This document shows, one piece after another, positions 39,570 through 49,260 of a stretch of DNA of 49,260 nucleotides. The notes beneath the pieces were generated by a model. It was not told the origin of the DNA. It did no database searches and worked only from the letters and a program-made list of their open reading frames with translations. The number at the start of each line of letters is the position of its first letter. Within the stretch, counting starts at the first letter, position 1. A program made the position numbers and the translations under genes. Origin of the DNA: Proteus cibi (GTDB taxonomy: Bacteria > Pseudomonadota > Gammaproteobacteria > Enterobacterales > Enterobacteriaceae); contig NZ_PENW01000023.1 in NCBI RefSeq assembly GCF_003144405.1, positions 1 to 49,260 of the forward strand, written 5' to 3'.

Positions 39570-40952
39570 ATGGCACTCTGGGGTGGACGTTTTAGTCAGG
39601 AAGCTGATCAACGGTTTAAACAATTCAATGATTCACTGCGGTTTGATTTTCGACTGGCACAACAGGATATCTTTGGCTCAGTAGCTTGGTCTAAAGCGTT
39701 AGTCACAGTTGGCGTATTGTCGCAAGATGAACAAGCTCAACTTGAGCAAGCTTTAAATGAATTATCAGAAGAAGTCACAGCAAATCCGCAGTCTATTTTG
39801 CAAAGTGATGCAGAAGATATCCATAGCTGGGTTGAAAGTAAGCTTATTGCTAAAGTCGGTGATTTAGGTAAAAAACTACATACAGGGCGTAGCCGTAATG
39901 ATCAGGTCGCAACAGACTTAAAATTATGGTGTAAAGAAGAAGTTATTCATCTTCGTCAAGCGATTGTTGAGCTACAAAAAGCCTTAGTTATCACCGCAGA
40001 ACAAAATCAAAACTCGGTAATGCCGGGTTACACCCATTTACAGCGCGCCCAGCCAGTCACTTTTGCGCATTGGTGTTTAGCATATAATGAAATGCTAGCC
40101 AGAGACGAAAGCCGTTTAGCTGATGCATTAAAACGTTTAGATATTAGTCCATTAGGTTGTGGGGCTTTAGCCGGAACGGCTTATGATATTGATCGTGAAC
40201 AATTAGCAGGATGGTTAGGTTTTGCGAGTGCAACCAATAATAGTTTAGACAGTGTATCCGATCGTGATCATGTCTTAGAGCTATTATCCTCTGCGGCTAT
40301 TGGTATGGTGCATTTATCGCGTTTTGCAGAAGATCTTATTTTCTTTAATAGTGGTGAAGCGGGTTTTATTGAATTATCAGACAAAGTGACTTCTGGTTCA
40401 TCATTAATGCCACAAAAGAAAAACCCAGATGCACTTGAGCTTATCCGTGGGAAATGTGGACGAGTACAAGGTGCATTAACGGGCATGATGATGACCTTAA
40501 AAGGTCTACCTCTCGCTTACAATAAAGATATGCAAGAAGATAAAGAAGGACTGTTTGACGCTATCGATACATGGTCTGATTGTTTGCATATGGCAACGCT
40601 CGTTCTTGATGGGCTCCAAATCCGTCGCCCTCGTTGCGAAGAAGCCGCAAAACAAGGTTATGCTAATGCCACTGAACTGGCAGATTATCTTGTTGCGAAA
40701 GGTGTGCCATTTCGTGAAGCTCATCATATTGTGGGTGAAGTGGTTGTTTGTGCCATTGAACAAGGTAAAGCGATTGAAGAACTCCCGCTGTCTGAATTAC
40801 AGATGTTTAACAGTAAAATTATGATTGATGTGTACGACATTTTATCGCTTCAATCTTGTTTAGATAAACGTCTTGCAAAAGGTGGTGTTTCTCAAAAACA
40901 GGTCGCTTATGCGATAGTAAAAGCCAAAGAAGTCTTAAATATGGATAAATAA
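39570..40952 (+). CDS. argH: Argininosuccinate lyase
   Basis: Splits argininosuccinate into arginine and fumarate, the last step of the pathway. The 460 residues show the fumarase/aspartase superfamily: [14 protein letters not shown] (about 110-123), [13 protein letters not shown] with the catalytic His, and the signature [12 protein letters not shown] (about 277-288). AGGA precedes the ATG. Last gene of argCBGH, followed by a terminator. Confidence 0.97.
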   Translation: MALWGGRFSQEADQRFKQFNDSLRFDFRLAQQDIFGSVAWSKALVTVGVLSQDEQAQLEQALNELSEEVTANPQSILQSDAEDIHSWVESKLIAKVGDLGKKLHTGRSRNDQVATDLKLWCKEEVIHLRQAIVELQKALVITAEQNQNSVMPGYTHLQRAQPVTFAHWCLAYNEMLARDESRLADALKRLDISPLGCGALAGTAYDIDREQLAGWLGFASATNNSLDSVSDRDHVLELLSSAAIGMVHLSRFAEDLIFFNSGEAGFIELSDKVTSGSSLMPQKKNPDALELIRGKCGRVQGALTGMMMTLKGLPLAYNKDMQEDKEGLFDAIDTWSDCLHMATLVLDGLQIRRPRCEEAAKQGYANATELADYLVAKGVPFREAHHIVGEVVVCAIEQGKAIEELPLSELQMFNSKIMIDVYDILSLQSCLDKRLAKGGVSQKQVAYAIVKAKEVLNMDK

Positions 40953-40987
40953 AAAAACGTTTATCTAAGACAACTGACTGTTATTCA

Positions 40988-41020
40988 AAAAGAACAGGGT
41001 GAATGCCACTCTGTTCTTTT
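40988..41020. terminator. argH terminator, possibly bidirectional
   Basis: AAAAGAACAG (40988-40997) pairs with CTGTTCTTTT (41011-41020); T-rich sequence follows on the plus strand, and the minus strand also ends in a T-run, so a transcript from the oxyR side could stop here too. Confidence 0.8.
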
Positions 41021-41149
41021 ATTTTTAATTGCCGATAATATCTATACTCATTTTGAATTCTTTAGAGTATGAAGTAATTCGTTTTTTGAGTTGTTTGTTT
41101 AGAAAATATCGAAAAAGAGAGACAGAATAACATTCGACTGATAGAAAAA

Positions 41150-41186
41150 TTTATCAGTTACTATATTATCTATAGACATTAACTAT
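41150..41186. promoter_or_regulatory. Probable OxyR binding site upstream of oxyR
   Basis: CTAT (41161-41164), ATAG (41172-41175) and CTAT (41183-41186) are each spaced by seven bases, as in the OxyR motif of four ATAG/CTAT elements; the first element (41150-41153) is poor. OxyR represses its own gene in E. coli. Confidence 0.55.
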
Positions 41187-41209
41187 CAGCAATAAATGTA
41201 GGATCTGCA

Positions 41210-42127
41210 ATGAATATCCGTGACTTGGAATATCTGGTGGCTCTAGCTGAGCATAAACATTTTCGTCGTGCGGCAGATTCTTGCCATGTGAGTCAGCCAA
41301 CATTAAGTGGTCAAATTCGTAAACTTGAAGATGAACTCGGTGTAATGTTACTTGAAAGAACGAGCCGTAAGGTTTTGTTTACTCAACAAGGCTTATTGCT
41401 GGTGGATCAAGCGAAAACCGTTTTACGTGAAGTCAAAGTGCTACAAGAAATGGCTTCATTGCAAGGAGAAAGTATGGCTGGGCCTTTACATATCGGGCTT
41501 ATCCCTACTGTTGGTCCTTATTTATTGCCTCACATTATTCCGGAATTACATAAAAACTATCCTAAGTTAGAGATGTATCTTCATGAAGCACAAACTCATA
41601 GCTTATTAGCTCAATTAGATAGCGGAAAACTCGATTGTGCCATTTTGGCAATGGTAAAAGAGAGCGCGCCGTTTATTGAAGTGCCTCTATTTGAAGAGCC
41701 AATGAAGTTAGCAATTTATGAGGGACATCCATGGCATGAGCGTGGATCTGTGCCGATGGGTGACTTAGCAGGTCAACGTTTATTAATGTTAGAAGATGGA
41801 CACTGTTTACGCGATCAAGCGTTAGGTTTCTGTTTTCAAGCAGGTGCAAAAGAAGATACTCATTTTAGAGCAACGAGTTTAGAGACCCTACGTAATATGG
41901 TCGCTGCCGGTAGTGGAATAACCTTGTTACCTGATTTATCCGTCCCTCAAGAACAAAAGCGTGATGGGGTGTGTTATCTAGAATGTACCGATCCTAATCC
42001 ATCACGGTCTATTATTTTGGTTTATCGTCCCGGATCGCCTTTGCGTAATCGTTATGAACAGTTAGCAGAGACAATCCGTGAACATATGACCGCATTTTAT
42101 GCAGAAAAACAAAATGCATTAAAATAA
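41210..42127 (+). CDS. oxyR: OxyR, hydrogen peroxide sensor and regulator
   Basis: LysR-family activator of peroxide defence genes. The 305 residues contain the N-terminal helix-turn-helix (about 19-38) and the redox pair Cys199 and Cys208 in [12 protein letters not shown], at the same positions as in E. coli, which form the activating disulfide. AGGA precedes the ATG. The gene overlaps the sthA 3' end by 9 bases on the opposite strand. In E. coli the regulatory RNA OxyS is made divergently from this promoter; I cannot confirm it here. Confidence 0.98.
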   Translation: MNIRDLEYLVALAEHKHFRRAADSCHVSQPTLSGQIRKLEDELGVMLLERTSRKVLFTQQGLLLVDQAKTVLREVKVLQEMASLQGESMAGPLHIGLIPTVGPYLLPHIIPELHKNYPKLEMYLHEAQTHSLLAQLDSGKLDCAILAMVKESAPFIEVPLFEEPMKLAIYEGHPWHERGSVPMGDLAGQRLLMLEDGHCLRDQALGFCFQAGAKEDTHFRATSLETLRNMVAAGSGITLLPDLSVPQEQKRDGVCYLECTDPNPSRSIILVYRPGSPLRNRYEQLAETIREHMTAFYAEKQNALK

Positions 42128-43516
42128 ACGGTTTAAACCATTAAGAGCCGCAACACGATAGGCTTCTGCCATTGTTGGATAGTTGAAGGTGGTATTAACG
42201 AAATACTCGATAGTATTGCCTTCACCTTTTTGCTCCATAATCGCTTGACCGATATGAATAATTTCAGCAGCCCGCTCACCGAAGCAGTGAATACCTAAAA
42301 TTTGTTTGGTTTCGCGGTGGAAGAGAATTTTTAAACTCCCTACATTCATACCTGCAATTTGTGCTCTTGCCAAATGTTTAAATTGAGAGCGCCCTACTTC
42401 ATAAGGGATTTTCATTGCCGTGAGTTGTTGCTCTGTTTTACCAACAGAACTAATTTCAGGAATGGTGTAGATCCCCGTTGGAATATCTTCAATTAAATGC
42501 GTTTCTGATTTTCCGGTTGTGATAGCTAACGCCGCAATTCGACCTTGATCATAAGCAGCTGAAGCTAGACTTGGATAACCAATCACATCACCGACGGCAT
42601 AAATGTGTTCACAACTGGTTTGGTAATGTGCATTAACAGAAACTTGTCCACGACTGTCTGTTTTGATACCCACGTTCTCTAAGCCTAGAGTGTCTGTATT
42701 TCCTGTTCGACCATTCGCATAAAGTAGACAATCTGCTTTGACTTTTTTACCTGATTTTAGATGTACAATAACACCATCATCGACACCCTCAATGCTTTCA
42801 TATTCTTCATTATGACGAATAACAATGCCGTTATTCCAGAAGTGATAAGAAAGGGCATCAGACATCTCTTGATCAAGGAAAGACAATAGATGATCACGAG
42901 TATTAATTAAGTCTACTTTTACTCTTAATCCTCTAAAAATAGAGGCATATTCACAACCAATAACACCTGCACCATAAATAATGACATGATGAGGCTCATG
43001 CTCTAAATCGAGAATAGTGTCACTGTTATAAATACGAGAATGAGAGAAATCGACATCTGGCGGGCAATACGGGCGTGAGCCTGTTGCAATAATAAAACTA
43101 TCAGCGGAAAGAATATCGCAAGTACCATCAGGATAACGCACGCTGATCCGGTGCTCGTCAATAAATGCAGCTTCACCCGAATACATCGTACAATTATTAC
43201 GCTCGTAAAAACCTTGACGCATTTTAGTCTGCTGATTAATTACGGTACTGGCTTGGCGAAGTATTTGAGAGAAAGAAGAGTTAATAAGACGAGATTGGTC
43301 GCTGTAAAGCGGGTTTTGATTAAATTCGATAATACGACTTACTGCATGACGTAGGGCTTTTGAAGGAATAGTTCCCCAGTGAGTACAGCCCCCACCGACT
43401 TTGTTATAACGTTCTATAACAGCGACGCGCTTTCCTTGTTTAACAAGCCCCATGGCCGCGCCTTCACCACCAGGACCTGAACCGATCACAATTGCATCGA
43501 AATGAGAATGTTGCAT
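42119..43516 (-). CDS. sthA: Soluble pyridine nucleotide transhydrogenase
   Basis: FAD enzyme that moves reducing power between NADPH and NAD+. The 465 residues begin with the FAD dinucleotide fold ([17 protein letters not shown], about 8-24). The segment [15 protein letters not shown] keeps only one of the two Cys seen in related disulfide reductases, as expected for Sth[16 protein letters not shown] is the NAD(P) fold, and the C-terminal dimer domain is complete. It is convergent with oxyR (9-base overlap) and divergent from fabR, as in E. coli. Confidence 0.97.
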   Translation of the reverse strand: MQHSHFDAIVIGSGPGGEGAAMGLVKQGKRVAVIERYNKVGGGCTHWGTIPSKALRHAVSRIIEFNQNPLYSDQSRLINSSFSQILRQASTVINQQTKMRQGFYERNNCTMYSGEAAFIDEHRISVRYPDGTCDILSADSFIIATGSRPYCPPDVDFSHSRIYNSDTILDLEHEPHHVIIYGAGVIGCEYASIFRGLRVKVDLINTRDHLLSFLDQEMSDALSYHFWNNGIVIRHNEEYESIEGVDDGVIVHLKSGKKVKADCLLYANGRTGNTDTLGLENVGIKTDSRGQVSVNAHYQTSCEHIYAVGDVIGYPSLASAAYDQGRIAALAITTGKSETHLIEDIPTGIYTIPEISSVGKTEQQLTAMKIPYEVGRSQFKHLARAQIAGMNVGSLKILFHRETKQILGIHCFGERAAEIIHIGQAIMEQKGEGNTIEYFVNTTFNYPTMAEAYRVAALNGLNRLF

Positions 43517-43715
43517 AGGAAGAGACCTGTTTTATACAAACCGACAACGCTATATTAACATTACAATGAATAATAGCCCAACGGACATTAAGGGCATTAG
43601 TCACACTTTGTTGAGTTTTTATGAGAATGTGTCTTGATAGATGATTGTACGCACTGCTTTTTTAACAAAGTTTGATATATTGAGTATAAACCAAATTAGG
43701 ATTATCAGGATTTCT

Positions 43716-44402
43716 GTGAGTAATAATATTGGCATTAGAGCTAAACAAAAAGAAAAAACCCGTCGCTCTTTAATTGAAGCTGCTTTTAGCCAACTCAGTG
43801 CTGAACGTAGCTTTACAAGTCTAAGTTTACGAGAAGTGGCTAGAGAAGCTGGTATTGCACCCACCTCATTTTATCGTCATTTTAAAGATGTTGATGAACT
43901 TGGGCTCACCATGGTTGATGAAAGTGGATTGATGTTACGCCAATTAATGCGCCAAGCACGTCAACGTATTGCGAAAGGTGGCAGTGTTATCAGAACATCA
44001 GTAGCAACTTTTATGGAATTCATTGGCAATAATCCTAATGCGTTTCGATTATTACTTCGTGAACGTTCAGGGACTTCTGCTGAGTTTCGTGCGGCTGTCG
44101 CACGAGAGATCCAACATTTTATTGCAGAACTGGCAGACTATCTTGAGCAAGAGAGCCATATGCCACGTTATTTTACAGAAATGCAATCTGAAGCAATGGT
44201 CACTATTGTATTTAGTGCAGGCGCAGAAGCACTGGATATCGATATTGAAAAGCGTCAACAATTAGAAGAAAGATTAGTTATACAACTGCGAATGATTGCT
44301 AAAGGTGCCTATTATTGGTATCGACGTGAGCAAGAAACGCAAATACCTCCACAAGATAACCCAGAGATAAAGAAAAAAACGCATCAGAAAGGAGACAAAT
44401 GA
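43716..44402 (+). CDS. fabR: FabR, regulator of unsaturated fatty acid synthesis
   Basis: TetR-family repressor that adjusts fabA and fabB to the balance of saturated and unsaturated acyl chains. The 228 residues hold the helix-turn-helix [20 protein letters not shown] (about 36-55) and the E. coli-like [19 protein letters not shown] choose the GTG at 43716, with AGGA seven bases upstream, because the protein then begins near the homologue's start ([15 protein letters not shown]). A longer frame from 43641 has no such support. yijD overlaps its stop codon. Confidence 0.94.
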   Translation: MSNNIGIRAKQKEKTRRSLIEAAFSQLSAERSFTSLSLREVAREAGIAPTSFYRHFKDVDELGLTMVDESGLMLRQLMRQARQRIAKGGSVIRTSVATFMEFIGNNPNAFRLLLRERSGTSAEFRAAVAREIQHFIAELADYLEQESHMPRYFTEMQSEAMVTIVFSAGAEALDIDIEKRQQLEERLVIQLRMIAKGAYYWYRREQETQIPPQDNPEIKKKTHQKGDK

Positions 44403-44803
44403 TGGAACAAAATCGCTGTGAAAAAAGCACGCTATTACTTGCCACAGTCATTGGTGTCGCTTTACATGGTACTTATTCAAGTCTTTTTAACCCGTTTATT
44501 GAGTCGTGGTCAGTTTTCCCACTCATCAGTTTAATCTTGGCAGTTTACTGTTTATATCAGCGCTATTTAAATCAACCCATGACCGATGGTATGCCTAAGC
44601 TGATTTTTTCATTCTTTTTATTAGGCTTATTTGGTTATAACGCTTACACCAGAACCGTTAACCCTGAATGGGGTTCAAATTTCTTCTCTTCAGTTTGTAT
44701 CGTTATTGTTGCGTTGTGGATTTATCGTCAATTCAAACAGCGTCAACGTTTACGTATACAGGCAGAAGAAGCTGAGAAAGCATCACAAGCAGAGCAGTAC
44801 TAG
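44399..44803 (+). CDS. yijD: YijD-like inner membrane protein (DUF1422)
   Basis: A 134-residue membrane protein with four hydrophobic segments (about 12-29, 39-53, 68-80, 97-112) and a charged C-terminal tail. It matches E. coli YijD in the [17 protein letters not shown] region and [15 protein letters not shown]. Function unknown. It overlaps the fabR stop (ATGA), so the two are cotranscribed; a second ATG three bases later has better spacing from GGAG and may be the true start. Confidence 0.88.
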   Translation: MMEQNRCEKSTLLLATVIGVALHGTYSSLFNPFIESWSVFPLISLILAVYCLYQRYLNQPMTDGMPKLIFSFFLLGLFGYNAYTRTVNPEWGSNFFSSVCIVIVALWIYRQFKQRQRLRIQAEEAEKASQAEQY

Positions 44804-44843
44804 CCTGTACTTATCTCTTTGTTGTAAACACAGCGAAATTTTG

Positions 44844-44869
44844 ACACCAGCAAGTTATCTTGCTGGTGT
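44844..44869. terminator. Bidirectional terminator between yijD and trmA
   Basis: ACACCAGCAAG (44844-44854) and CTTGCTGGTGT (44859-44869) form a perfect 11-bp stem with a TTAT loop. T-runs follow on the plus strand; the minus strand has a weaker T-rich flank. Confidence 0.85.
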
Positions 44870-44926
44870 TTTTGTTTTTACTCGTGCTATTGAACGCTTT
44901 TTATCTATAACCAGTGAAATAAGGGG

Positions 44927-46024
44927 TTATCTTTTTTCTAATAACACGCCACATTCCATATGGTGGGTATATGGGAATTGATCGAATAAGGCTAATTTAC
45001 TGACTTTATGGGTTTTAATGAGCGTTTCTAAATTTTGGCACAGTGTTTCTGGATTACAAGAAATGTATAAAATACGAGGGTAAGTTTTAACCAACTCTAC
45101 AGTTTTCTCATCTAAACCACTACGAGGTGGGTCAACAAAAATGGTTTCACATTGGTAATCTTTTAAATCAATCCCTTCTAGGCGTTTAAATTCCCTTACA
45201 CCATTCATTGCTTGAGTAAAATCTTCCGCAGACATGCGAATAATTTTCACATTATCAATATGGTTCATTGCAATATTATATTGCGCGGCATAAACAGAAG
45301 GTTTTGCAATTTCAGTTGCCAGTACGCGTTCAAAATTACGCGCAAGTGCTAATGAAAAATTGCCGTTACCACAATACAGTTCAAGCAGATCGCCTTTTGC
45401 ATTCTCCGTTGCCTTTAATGCCCATTCCAGCATTTTAATATTGACCTGAGCATTAGGTTGCGTGAAGCTATTTTCAACTTGGCGATAAATCATTTTTTTG
45501 CCAGCAACGGGTAATACTTCATCAATAAAATCGTTATCAAGCATAATTTTTGTTTTATATGCACGACCGATTAATTGCACATCAAAACCTTGAGCAATTA
45601 ATGATTGGCGTAATGCCATTGCTTCTTGCTGCCAAGTTTCATCAATTTTCTTGTGATAAAGCAGTGAGACAATAATTTTATTACTCAACGTAGAAAGATA
45701 ATCAATCTGAAACAGTTTCTTTCTGAGTGTTGGTTTATCTTTTATTTCTGCCAACAAGACAACCATCATTTTATTAATAAGCTGGCTAGCAACGGGAAAT
45801 TGGTCAACCCGAATACGCTGCTTAGTCTCTTGGTCAAACATAATATGATAGAGAGACTCTTCTTCATGCCAGATACGGAATTCCGCACGCATACGATAAT
45901 GCTGTTCTGGTGATGAAAAAACCTCGGCTTTAGGCGCATTAAAAGGAGCCATCATTGTTTGTAGACGTTGTGTTTTTTCATTCAGTTGAGACTGATATGT
46001 TTGCGTTGGTAATGAATTCTGCAT
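44927..46024 (-). CDS. trmA: tRNA (uracil-5-)-methyltransferase
   Basis: Makes 5-methyluridine at position 54 (T loop) of nearly all tRNAs using S-adenosylmethionine. The 365 residues show the AdoMet motif [15 protein letters not shown] (about 215-229), [10 protein letters not shown] (about 297-306) and the nucleophile Cys in YISCNPETL (about 321-329). It is convergent with yijD and divergent from btuB, as in E. coli. Confidence 0.97.
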   Translation of the reverse strand: MQNSLPTQTYQSQLNEKTQRLQTMMAPFNAPKAEVFSSPEQHYRMRAEFRIWHEEESLYHIMFDQETKQRIRVDQFPVASQLINKMMVVLLAEIKDKPTLRKKLFQIDYLSTLSNKIIVSLLYHKKIDETWQQEAMALRQSLIAQGFDVQLIGRAYKTKIMLDNDFIDEVLPVAGKKMIYRQVENSFTQPNAQVNIKMLEWALKATENAKGDLLELYCGNGNFSLALARNFERVLATEIAKPSVYAAQYNIAMNHIDNVKIIRMSAEDFTQAMNGVREFKRLEGIDLKDYQCETIFVDPPRSGLDEKTVELVKTYPRILYISCNPETLCQNLETLIKTHKVSKLALFDQFPYTHHMECGVLLEKR

Positions 46025-46081
46025 GGTATCTCGCCTTTTTTGGCAGTAATAAAGTTAAGCGAGCGAAATTGTAGAGATCCT

Positions 46082-46121
46082 CATGAAGATGTCCAGTATT
46101 CTTCATGTTCAATTTCTGGAC
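46082..46121. repeat. Two overlapping inverted repeats before the btuB riboswitch
   Basis: CATGAAGA (46082-46089) pairs with TCTTCATG (46100-46107), and GTCCAG (46091-46096) pairs with CTGGAC (46116-46121). The two are interlocked and could not form fully at once. They lie just upstream of trmA's start and near the likely btuB promoter. Confidence 0.4.
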
Positions 46122-46149
46122 TCAATGGATTTGAAATCGTAGCATAGTT

Positions 46150-46345
46150 ATTCGGTCTCCTAATAGGAGTGAAAAGGGAATCTGGTGCAAAGCCAGAACT
46201 GACGCGCAGCGGTAATAGGATCAAGGATAATAAAAGACACTGCAAAGCACTTATATAAGTGTAGTGGGAAGTCATTATCTTAAAGACATAAATTTGTTGC
46301 TTTAACCTAAAGTCCGAAGACCTGCCGAAGACCTGTCGCATCTTA
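46150..46345 (+). ncRNA. Cobalamin riboswitch (btuB leader)
   Basis: The conserved core of the adenosylcobalamin riboswitch is present: AAAAGGGAA then GGTGCAAAGCC, CTGACGCGCAGCGGTAA (46198-46214), GTGGGAAGTCATTATC, and the B12 box AGTCCGAAGACCTGCC (46311-46326). TTCGG (46151-46155) can close the P1 helix with CCGAA (46325-46329). The order and wording follow the E. coli btuB leader closely. It should lower btuB expression when cobalamin is plentiful. Confidence 0.93.
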
Positions 46346-46377
46346 AATTAAATACGCGCTTTATTTAATTTTGGCGG

Positions 46378-46403
46378 CATCCTGCTACTTATTCTGTTGG
46401 ATG
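46378..46403 (+). promoter_or_regulatory. Translation-control hairpin of btuB
   Basis: GCATCC (46378-46383) pairs with GGATGC (46398-46403), 10 bases before the btuB ATG, as in E. coli, where this hairpin masks the ribosome binding site in the ligand-bound riboswitch. There is no T-run, so control is likely at translation. Confidence 0.7.
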
Positions 46404-46413
46404 CAGATTATTC

Positions 46414-48285
46414 ATGAATCATAAAAATGTTTTTTTCATTTCGAGTCTTGCTTTGGGTGTAATGGCAAGTAGTTTTAGTACATTTGCAGATAACAACAAT
46501 ACATTAAGTGTGACTGCAAATCGTTTCCAAGAACCTAGCTCTTCTATTTTAGCGCCAATGACGATAGTTGAACGCGAGCAAATAGAGCGTTGGCAAAGTA
46601 ATAGTGTCCTTGATGTATTACGCCGATTGCCGGGGATTGATGTTGGGCAAAATGGTGGAATAGGGCAACAAAGCTCAATATTTGTGAGAGGTACAAATTC
46701 AAACCATGTTCTCATTTTAGTAGACGGTGTACGTTTAAATCAGGCGAATGTTTCAGGAAGTTCTGATATCAGCCAAATTCCTCTTTCTCTTGTTCAGCGA
46801 ATTGAATATATAAGAGGGCCTCGCTCTTCGGTTTATGGATCTGATGCAATTGGTGGGGTAATTAATATTCTAACTGAAAGAGAAAACGAAGGTGGTACTC
46901 TCAATGCCACAATGGGTTCTCATGGTTATCAAGAATATGATGGCTCTGTAAAACAAAAACTCGGTGATAAAACAACACTAACGGCGGCAGGTAGTTATCT
47001 CTATACCAAAGGCTATGATGTAGAAGCGAGAGGTAATACAGGAGGGCATCCTCAACCTGATCGTGATGGTTTTATGAATAAGTCACTATGGTTAGGCGTT
47101 AATCACGATATAAATGATAACGTTTCTTTATTTGCACGGGCTTATGGTTTTGATAATCGTACGGCTTATGATGCTGAGCCAGATTATAACGATAATACCA
47201 TTATTACGGATACTCGCGCACTGTTTAGCCGCACTTATGATGCAGGTATGCAATTTCATCGTGATAACTACTCTTCTTCTTTAAATACCAGTTATAACTA
47301 CACCAAAGATTATGATTACGATCCACATCAAGGTCGCTATGGTAAAGGCAGCCGGTTTACCAACTCTGAACAATATAATGTGCAGTGGAGCAATCACCTT
47401 TTATTAGGCAATGGCAGTGTAGGGGGGGGAGTAGATTGGCAACGTCAATCTGTTAAAGAAGGTTCTAATGGATTCCCTAATAAAGAACATTCCGACAATA
47501 CTGGGCTCTATCTTACTGGTCAGCAAAAATTAGGCGATGTGATTGCAGAAGCTTCAGTGCGTTCTGATAAACACTCTGAATATGGCTGGCACACTACATG
47601 GCAATCTAACTTAGCGTGGGAGTTCGTTGAGGGCTATCATGTGATTGGTGGCTATGGTACGGCATTTAAAGCACCGACACTGATGCAACTTTATAGTGAA
47701 TGGGGAAGTAATCCAGATTTACAACCTGAAGAGAGCAAACAGTGGGAAGGGGGATTTGAAGGGTTAACGGGACCTTTATCATGGCGATTAACCGCATATA
47801 GAAACCGAATTAATAATCTTATCCAGTCAGATCCTCATCAGGGTTGGAAAAATCATAATATTGGCGAGGCATTAATTAAAGGTGCAGAATTTACAGGGGA
47901 AATGGATACAGGTATTTTCCATCACACTTTTAATTACCAATATATAGATGCAAGAAATGATGAAACACATCAACGCCTTGATCGCCGAGCTCGTCAGCAA
48001 GTGAAATATCAGCTTGATTGGCAAGTCGAAAAATTAGATATGGGAGTGACATACCAATATATTGGTCAACGTACTGATAAAGAGTACGATCCTTCAACTT
48101 ATTCATCAAAACCTATTTCTTTAGGCGGTGTGAGTATTTGGGATTTAACTGCGTCATATCCTATTACATCACATCTCTCAATTCGTGGTAGAATAGCCAA
48201 CCTGTTTGATAAAGATTATGAGACAGCTTATGGCTATCGCACGCCAGGACGTGAATACTTCCTTACAGGAAGCTACAACTTCTGA
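46414..48285 (+). CDS. btuB: BtuB, outer membrane vitamin B12 receptor
   Basis: TonB-dependent transporter for cobalamins. The 623 residues comprise a signal peptide (about 1-25, ending TFA), the TonB box in LSVTANRF (about 30-38), a plug domain ([18 protein letters not shown] ... [24 protein letters not shown]), and a beta barrel rich in alternating residues that ends in Phe, as required for barrel assembly. The Asp-rich stretches near 210-240 (DAEPDYNDN) correspond to calcium-binding loops of the family. Controlled by the riboswitch upstream. Its last 56 bases overlap murI. Confidence 0.97.
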   Translation: MNHKNVFFISSLALGVMASSFSTFADNNNTLSVTANRFQEPSSSILAPMTIVEREQIERWQSNSVLDVLRRLPGIDVGQNGGIGQQSSIFVRGTNSNHVLILVDGVRLNQANVSGSSDISQIPLSLVQRIEYIRGPRSSVYGSDAIGGVINILTERENEGGTLNATMGSHGYQEYDGSVKQKLGDKTTLTAAGSYLYTKGYDVEARGNTGGHPQPDRDGFMNKSLWLGVNHDINDNVSLFARAYGFDNRTAYDAEPDYNDNTIITDTRALFSRTYDAGMQFHRDNYSSSLNTSYNYTKDYDYDPHQGRYGKGSRFTNSEQYNVQWSNHLLLGNGSVGGGVDWQRQSVKEGSNGFPNKEHSDNTGLYLTGQQKLGDVIAEASVRSDKHSEYGWHTTWQSNLAWEFVEGYHVIGGYGTAFKAPTLMQLYSEWGSNPDLQPEESKQWEGGFEGLTGPLSWRLTAYRNRINNLIQSDPHQGWKNHNIGEALIKGAEFTGEMDTGIFHHTFNYQYIDARNDETHQRLDRRARQQVKYQLDWQVEKLDMGVTYQYIGQRTDKEYDPSTYSSKPISLGGVSIWDLTASYPITSHLSIRGRIANLFDKDYETAYGYRTPGREYFLTGSYNF

Positions 48286-49096
48286 TGCACAACTTACCGC
48301 TAACCCTACTGTATTAGTTTTTGATTCAGGGGTTGGCGGTTTATCTGTTTATCGTGAGATCCGTGAAAAATTACCGGATGCTCACTATATCTATGTTTTC
48401 GATAATGAAGCTTTTCCCTATGGTGAGAAGTCACAAGAATTCATTATTGACCGTGTTGTTCGAATAGTTAGCGCGGTTGCGGAAAAGCATGATCTCGCCA
48501 CCATTGTTATTGCTTGTAATACAGCAAGCACAGTGAGCCTTCCTGCTTTACGTGCCAAGTTTACTGATATTCCTATTGTGGGTGTTGTTCCTGCTATTAA
48601 ACCGGCAGCTAAATTAACCTGTAATGGTGTGGTTGGATTATTAGCAACAAGAGCAACCGTTAAACGTCCTTATACCCACGAACTTATTGAACGCTTTGCA
48701 ACTGATTGCAAAGTTCACTCTTTAGGTTCGGCTGAGCTGGTGGAATTGGCGGAAAGAAAACTTCATGGTGAGGCCGTTTCTTTAGATGCGCTTCGTAAAA
48801 TCCTTACACCTTGGCTAAAAATGAAAGAACCGCCAGATACGGTGGTATTAGGTTGTACTCATTTCCCTTTATTAGCTGATGAACTTCTTTCTGTTTTACC
48901 TGATGGCACACGAATTATCGATTCTGGTGCTGCAATTGCACGAAGAACTGCGTGGTTGGTCGTAAATCAAGCGAAAATAAAGGGAACTAATGAAATTAGT
49001 TTCGCTTATTGCTTAAAAGAAGATGAGAATAGCGAATTATTAAAACCTGTTTTAGCGGGTTTTGGCTTTGAATCGCTCAGAAAACTGGCGCTTTAA
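48230..49096 (+). CDS. murI: Glutamate racemase
   Basis: Converts L- to D-glutamate for peptidoglycan synthesis. The 288 residues contain both catalytic Cys motifs: ACNTAST (about 93-99) and GCTHFPLL (about 203-210), and the N-terminal [13 protein letters not shown] chose the ATG at 48230: the N-terminus then aligns with E. coli MurI (QD-NT pattern), though it lies inside the 3' end of btuB. Alternatives are a TTG at 48206 and an ATG at 48218. The overlap implies translational coupling to btuB. Confidence 0.95.
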   Translation: MAIARQDVNTSLQEATTSDAQLTANPTVLVFDSGVGGLSVYREIREKLPDAHYIYVFDNEAFPYGEKSQEFIIDRVVRIVSAVAEKHDLATIVIACNTASTVSLPALRAKFTDIPIVGVVPAIKPAAKLTCNGVVGLLATRATVKRPYTHELIERFATDCKVHSLGSAELVELAERKLHGEAVSLDALRKILTPWLKMKEPPDTVVLGCTHFPLLADELLSVLPDGTRIIDSGAAIARRTAWLVVNQAKIKGTNEISFAYCLKEDENSELLKPVLAGFGFESLRKLAL

Positions 49097-49126
49097 GTGC
49101 AATTTGGTGGAAAATTCAACGGTCAG

Positions 49127-49185
49127 TAAAAAAACTCAAAAAAAGTGTTGCCAGCTTCACAAAACTCCCTATAATGCGCCCTCGT
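49127..49185 (+). promoter_or_regulatory. rRNA operon P1 promoter with A-rich upstream element
   Basis: TTGCCA (49148-49153) and TATAAT (49170-49175) are 16 bases apart, and AACTCCCTATAATGCGCC is the wording of the E. coli rrnB P1 core, including the GC-rich discriminator linked to stringent control. An A-rich stretch at 49127-49146 fits an UP element. The 16S gene should start beyond the window, as after murI in E. coli. Confidence 0.85.
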
Positions 49186-49260
49186 TGTCACGGCAAACCA
49201 CGCTAAGTGAGTTAGCCGAGAGAACAAAAAAATAAAGTGAAAAGCCTTATAAAATAACGC

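Noticed and set aside
46081..46341. 86-codon open frame on the minus strand upstream of btuB
   Set aside because: It lies antisense to the conserved cobalamin riboswitch, whose RNA motifs fully explain the sequence.

Overview
The window is chromosomal DNA from an enterobacterium of the Proteus/Providencia type, most likely Proteus. The DNA is AT-rich by eye, nearly every protein closely resembles its Escherichia coli counterpart, and the gene order follows the E. coli tpiA-to-rrnB stretch. The species cannot be named from sequence alone.

Layout: bases 1-80 are one end of an IS3-family (IS150-like) insertion sequence. Then come tpiA, yiiQ, yiiR, fpr, emrD (where E. coli has glpX), glpK, glpF, zapB, rraA, menA, hslU, hslV, ftsN, cytR, priA and rpmE (151-16079). 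A HipA-like kinase gene, yjjJ, sits where E. coli has yiiX. It is followed by metJ, metB and metL (17799-22007), a broken small gene of unknown function (22148-22383) in place of metF, and ppc (22906-25542). Between ppc and argE, which are neighbours in E. coli, lie about 9.6 kb of other genes: phrB and proP; a CysB-like LysR regulator; a three-gene operon of two membrane proteins and an M20 amidohydrolase; and poxB. The arginine cluster follows (argE divergent from argC-argB-argG-argH, with argG inside the cluster), then oxyR, sthA, fabR-yijD, trmA, a cobalamin riboswitch with btuB, and murI. The window ends in the P1 promoter region of a ribosomal RNA operon, as at E. coli rrnB.

Functions: glycerol uptake and phosphorylation (glpF, glpK), triose phosphate interconversion (tpiA), methionine synthesis with its repressor MetJ and tandem Met boxes, arginine synthesis, anaplerosis (ppc), respiratory pyruvate oxidation (poxB), oxidative stress and NADPH balance (oxyR, sthA, fpr), proteolysis (hslVU), cell division (ftsN, zapB), replication restart (priA), and vitamin B12 uptake under riboswitch control.

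The least ordinary parts are: (1) yjjJ, bracketed by two nearly identical copies of the rpmE terminator, as if inserted there; (2) the operon of two small membrane proteins plus M20 amidohydrolase, with a nearby CysB-like regulator and a perfect upstream palindrome, possibly an undescribed scavenging module; (3) the frameshifted small gene after metL; (4) several unexplained inverted repeats in intergenic regions.
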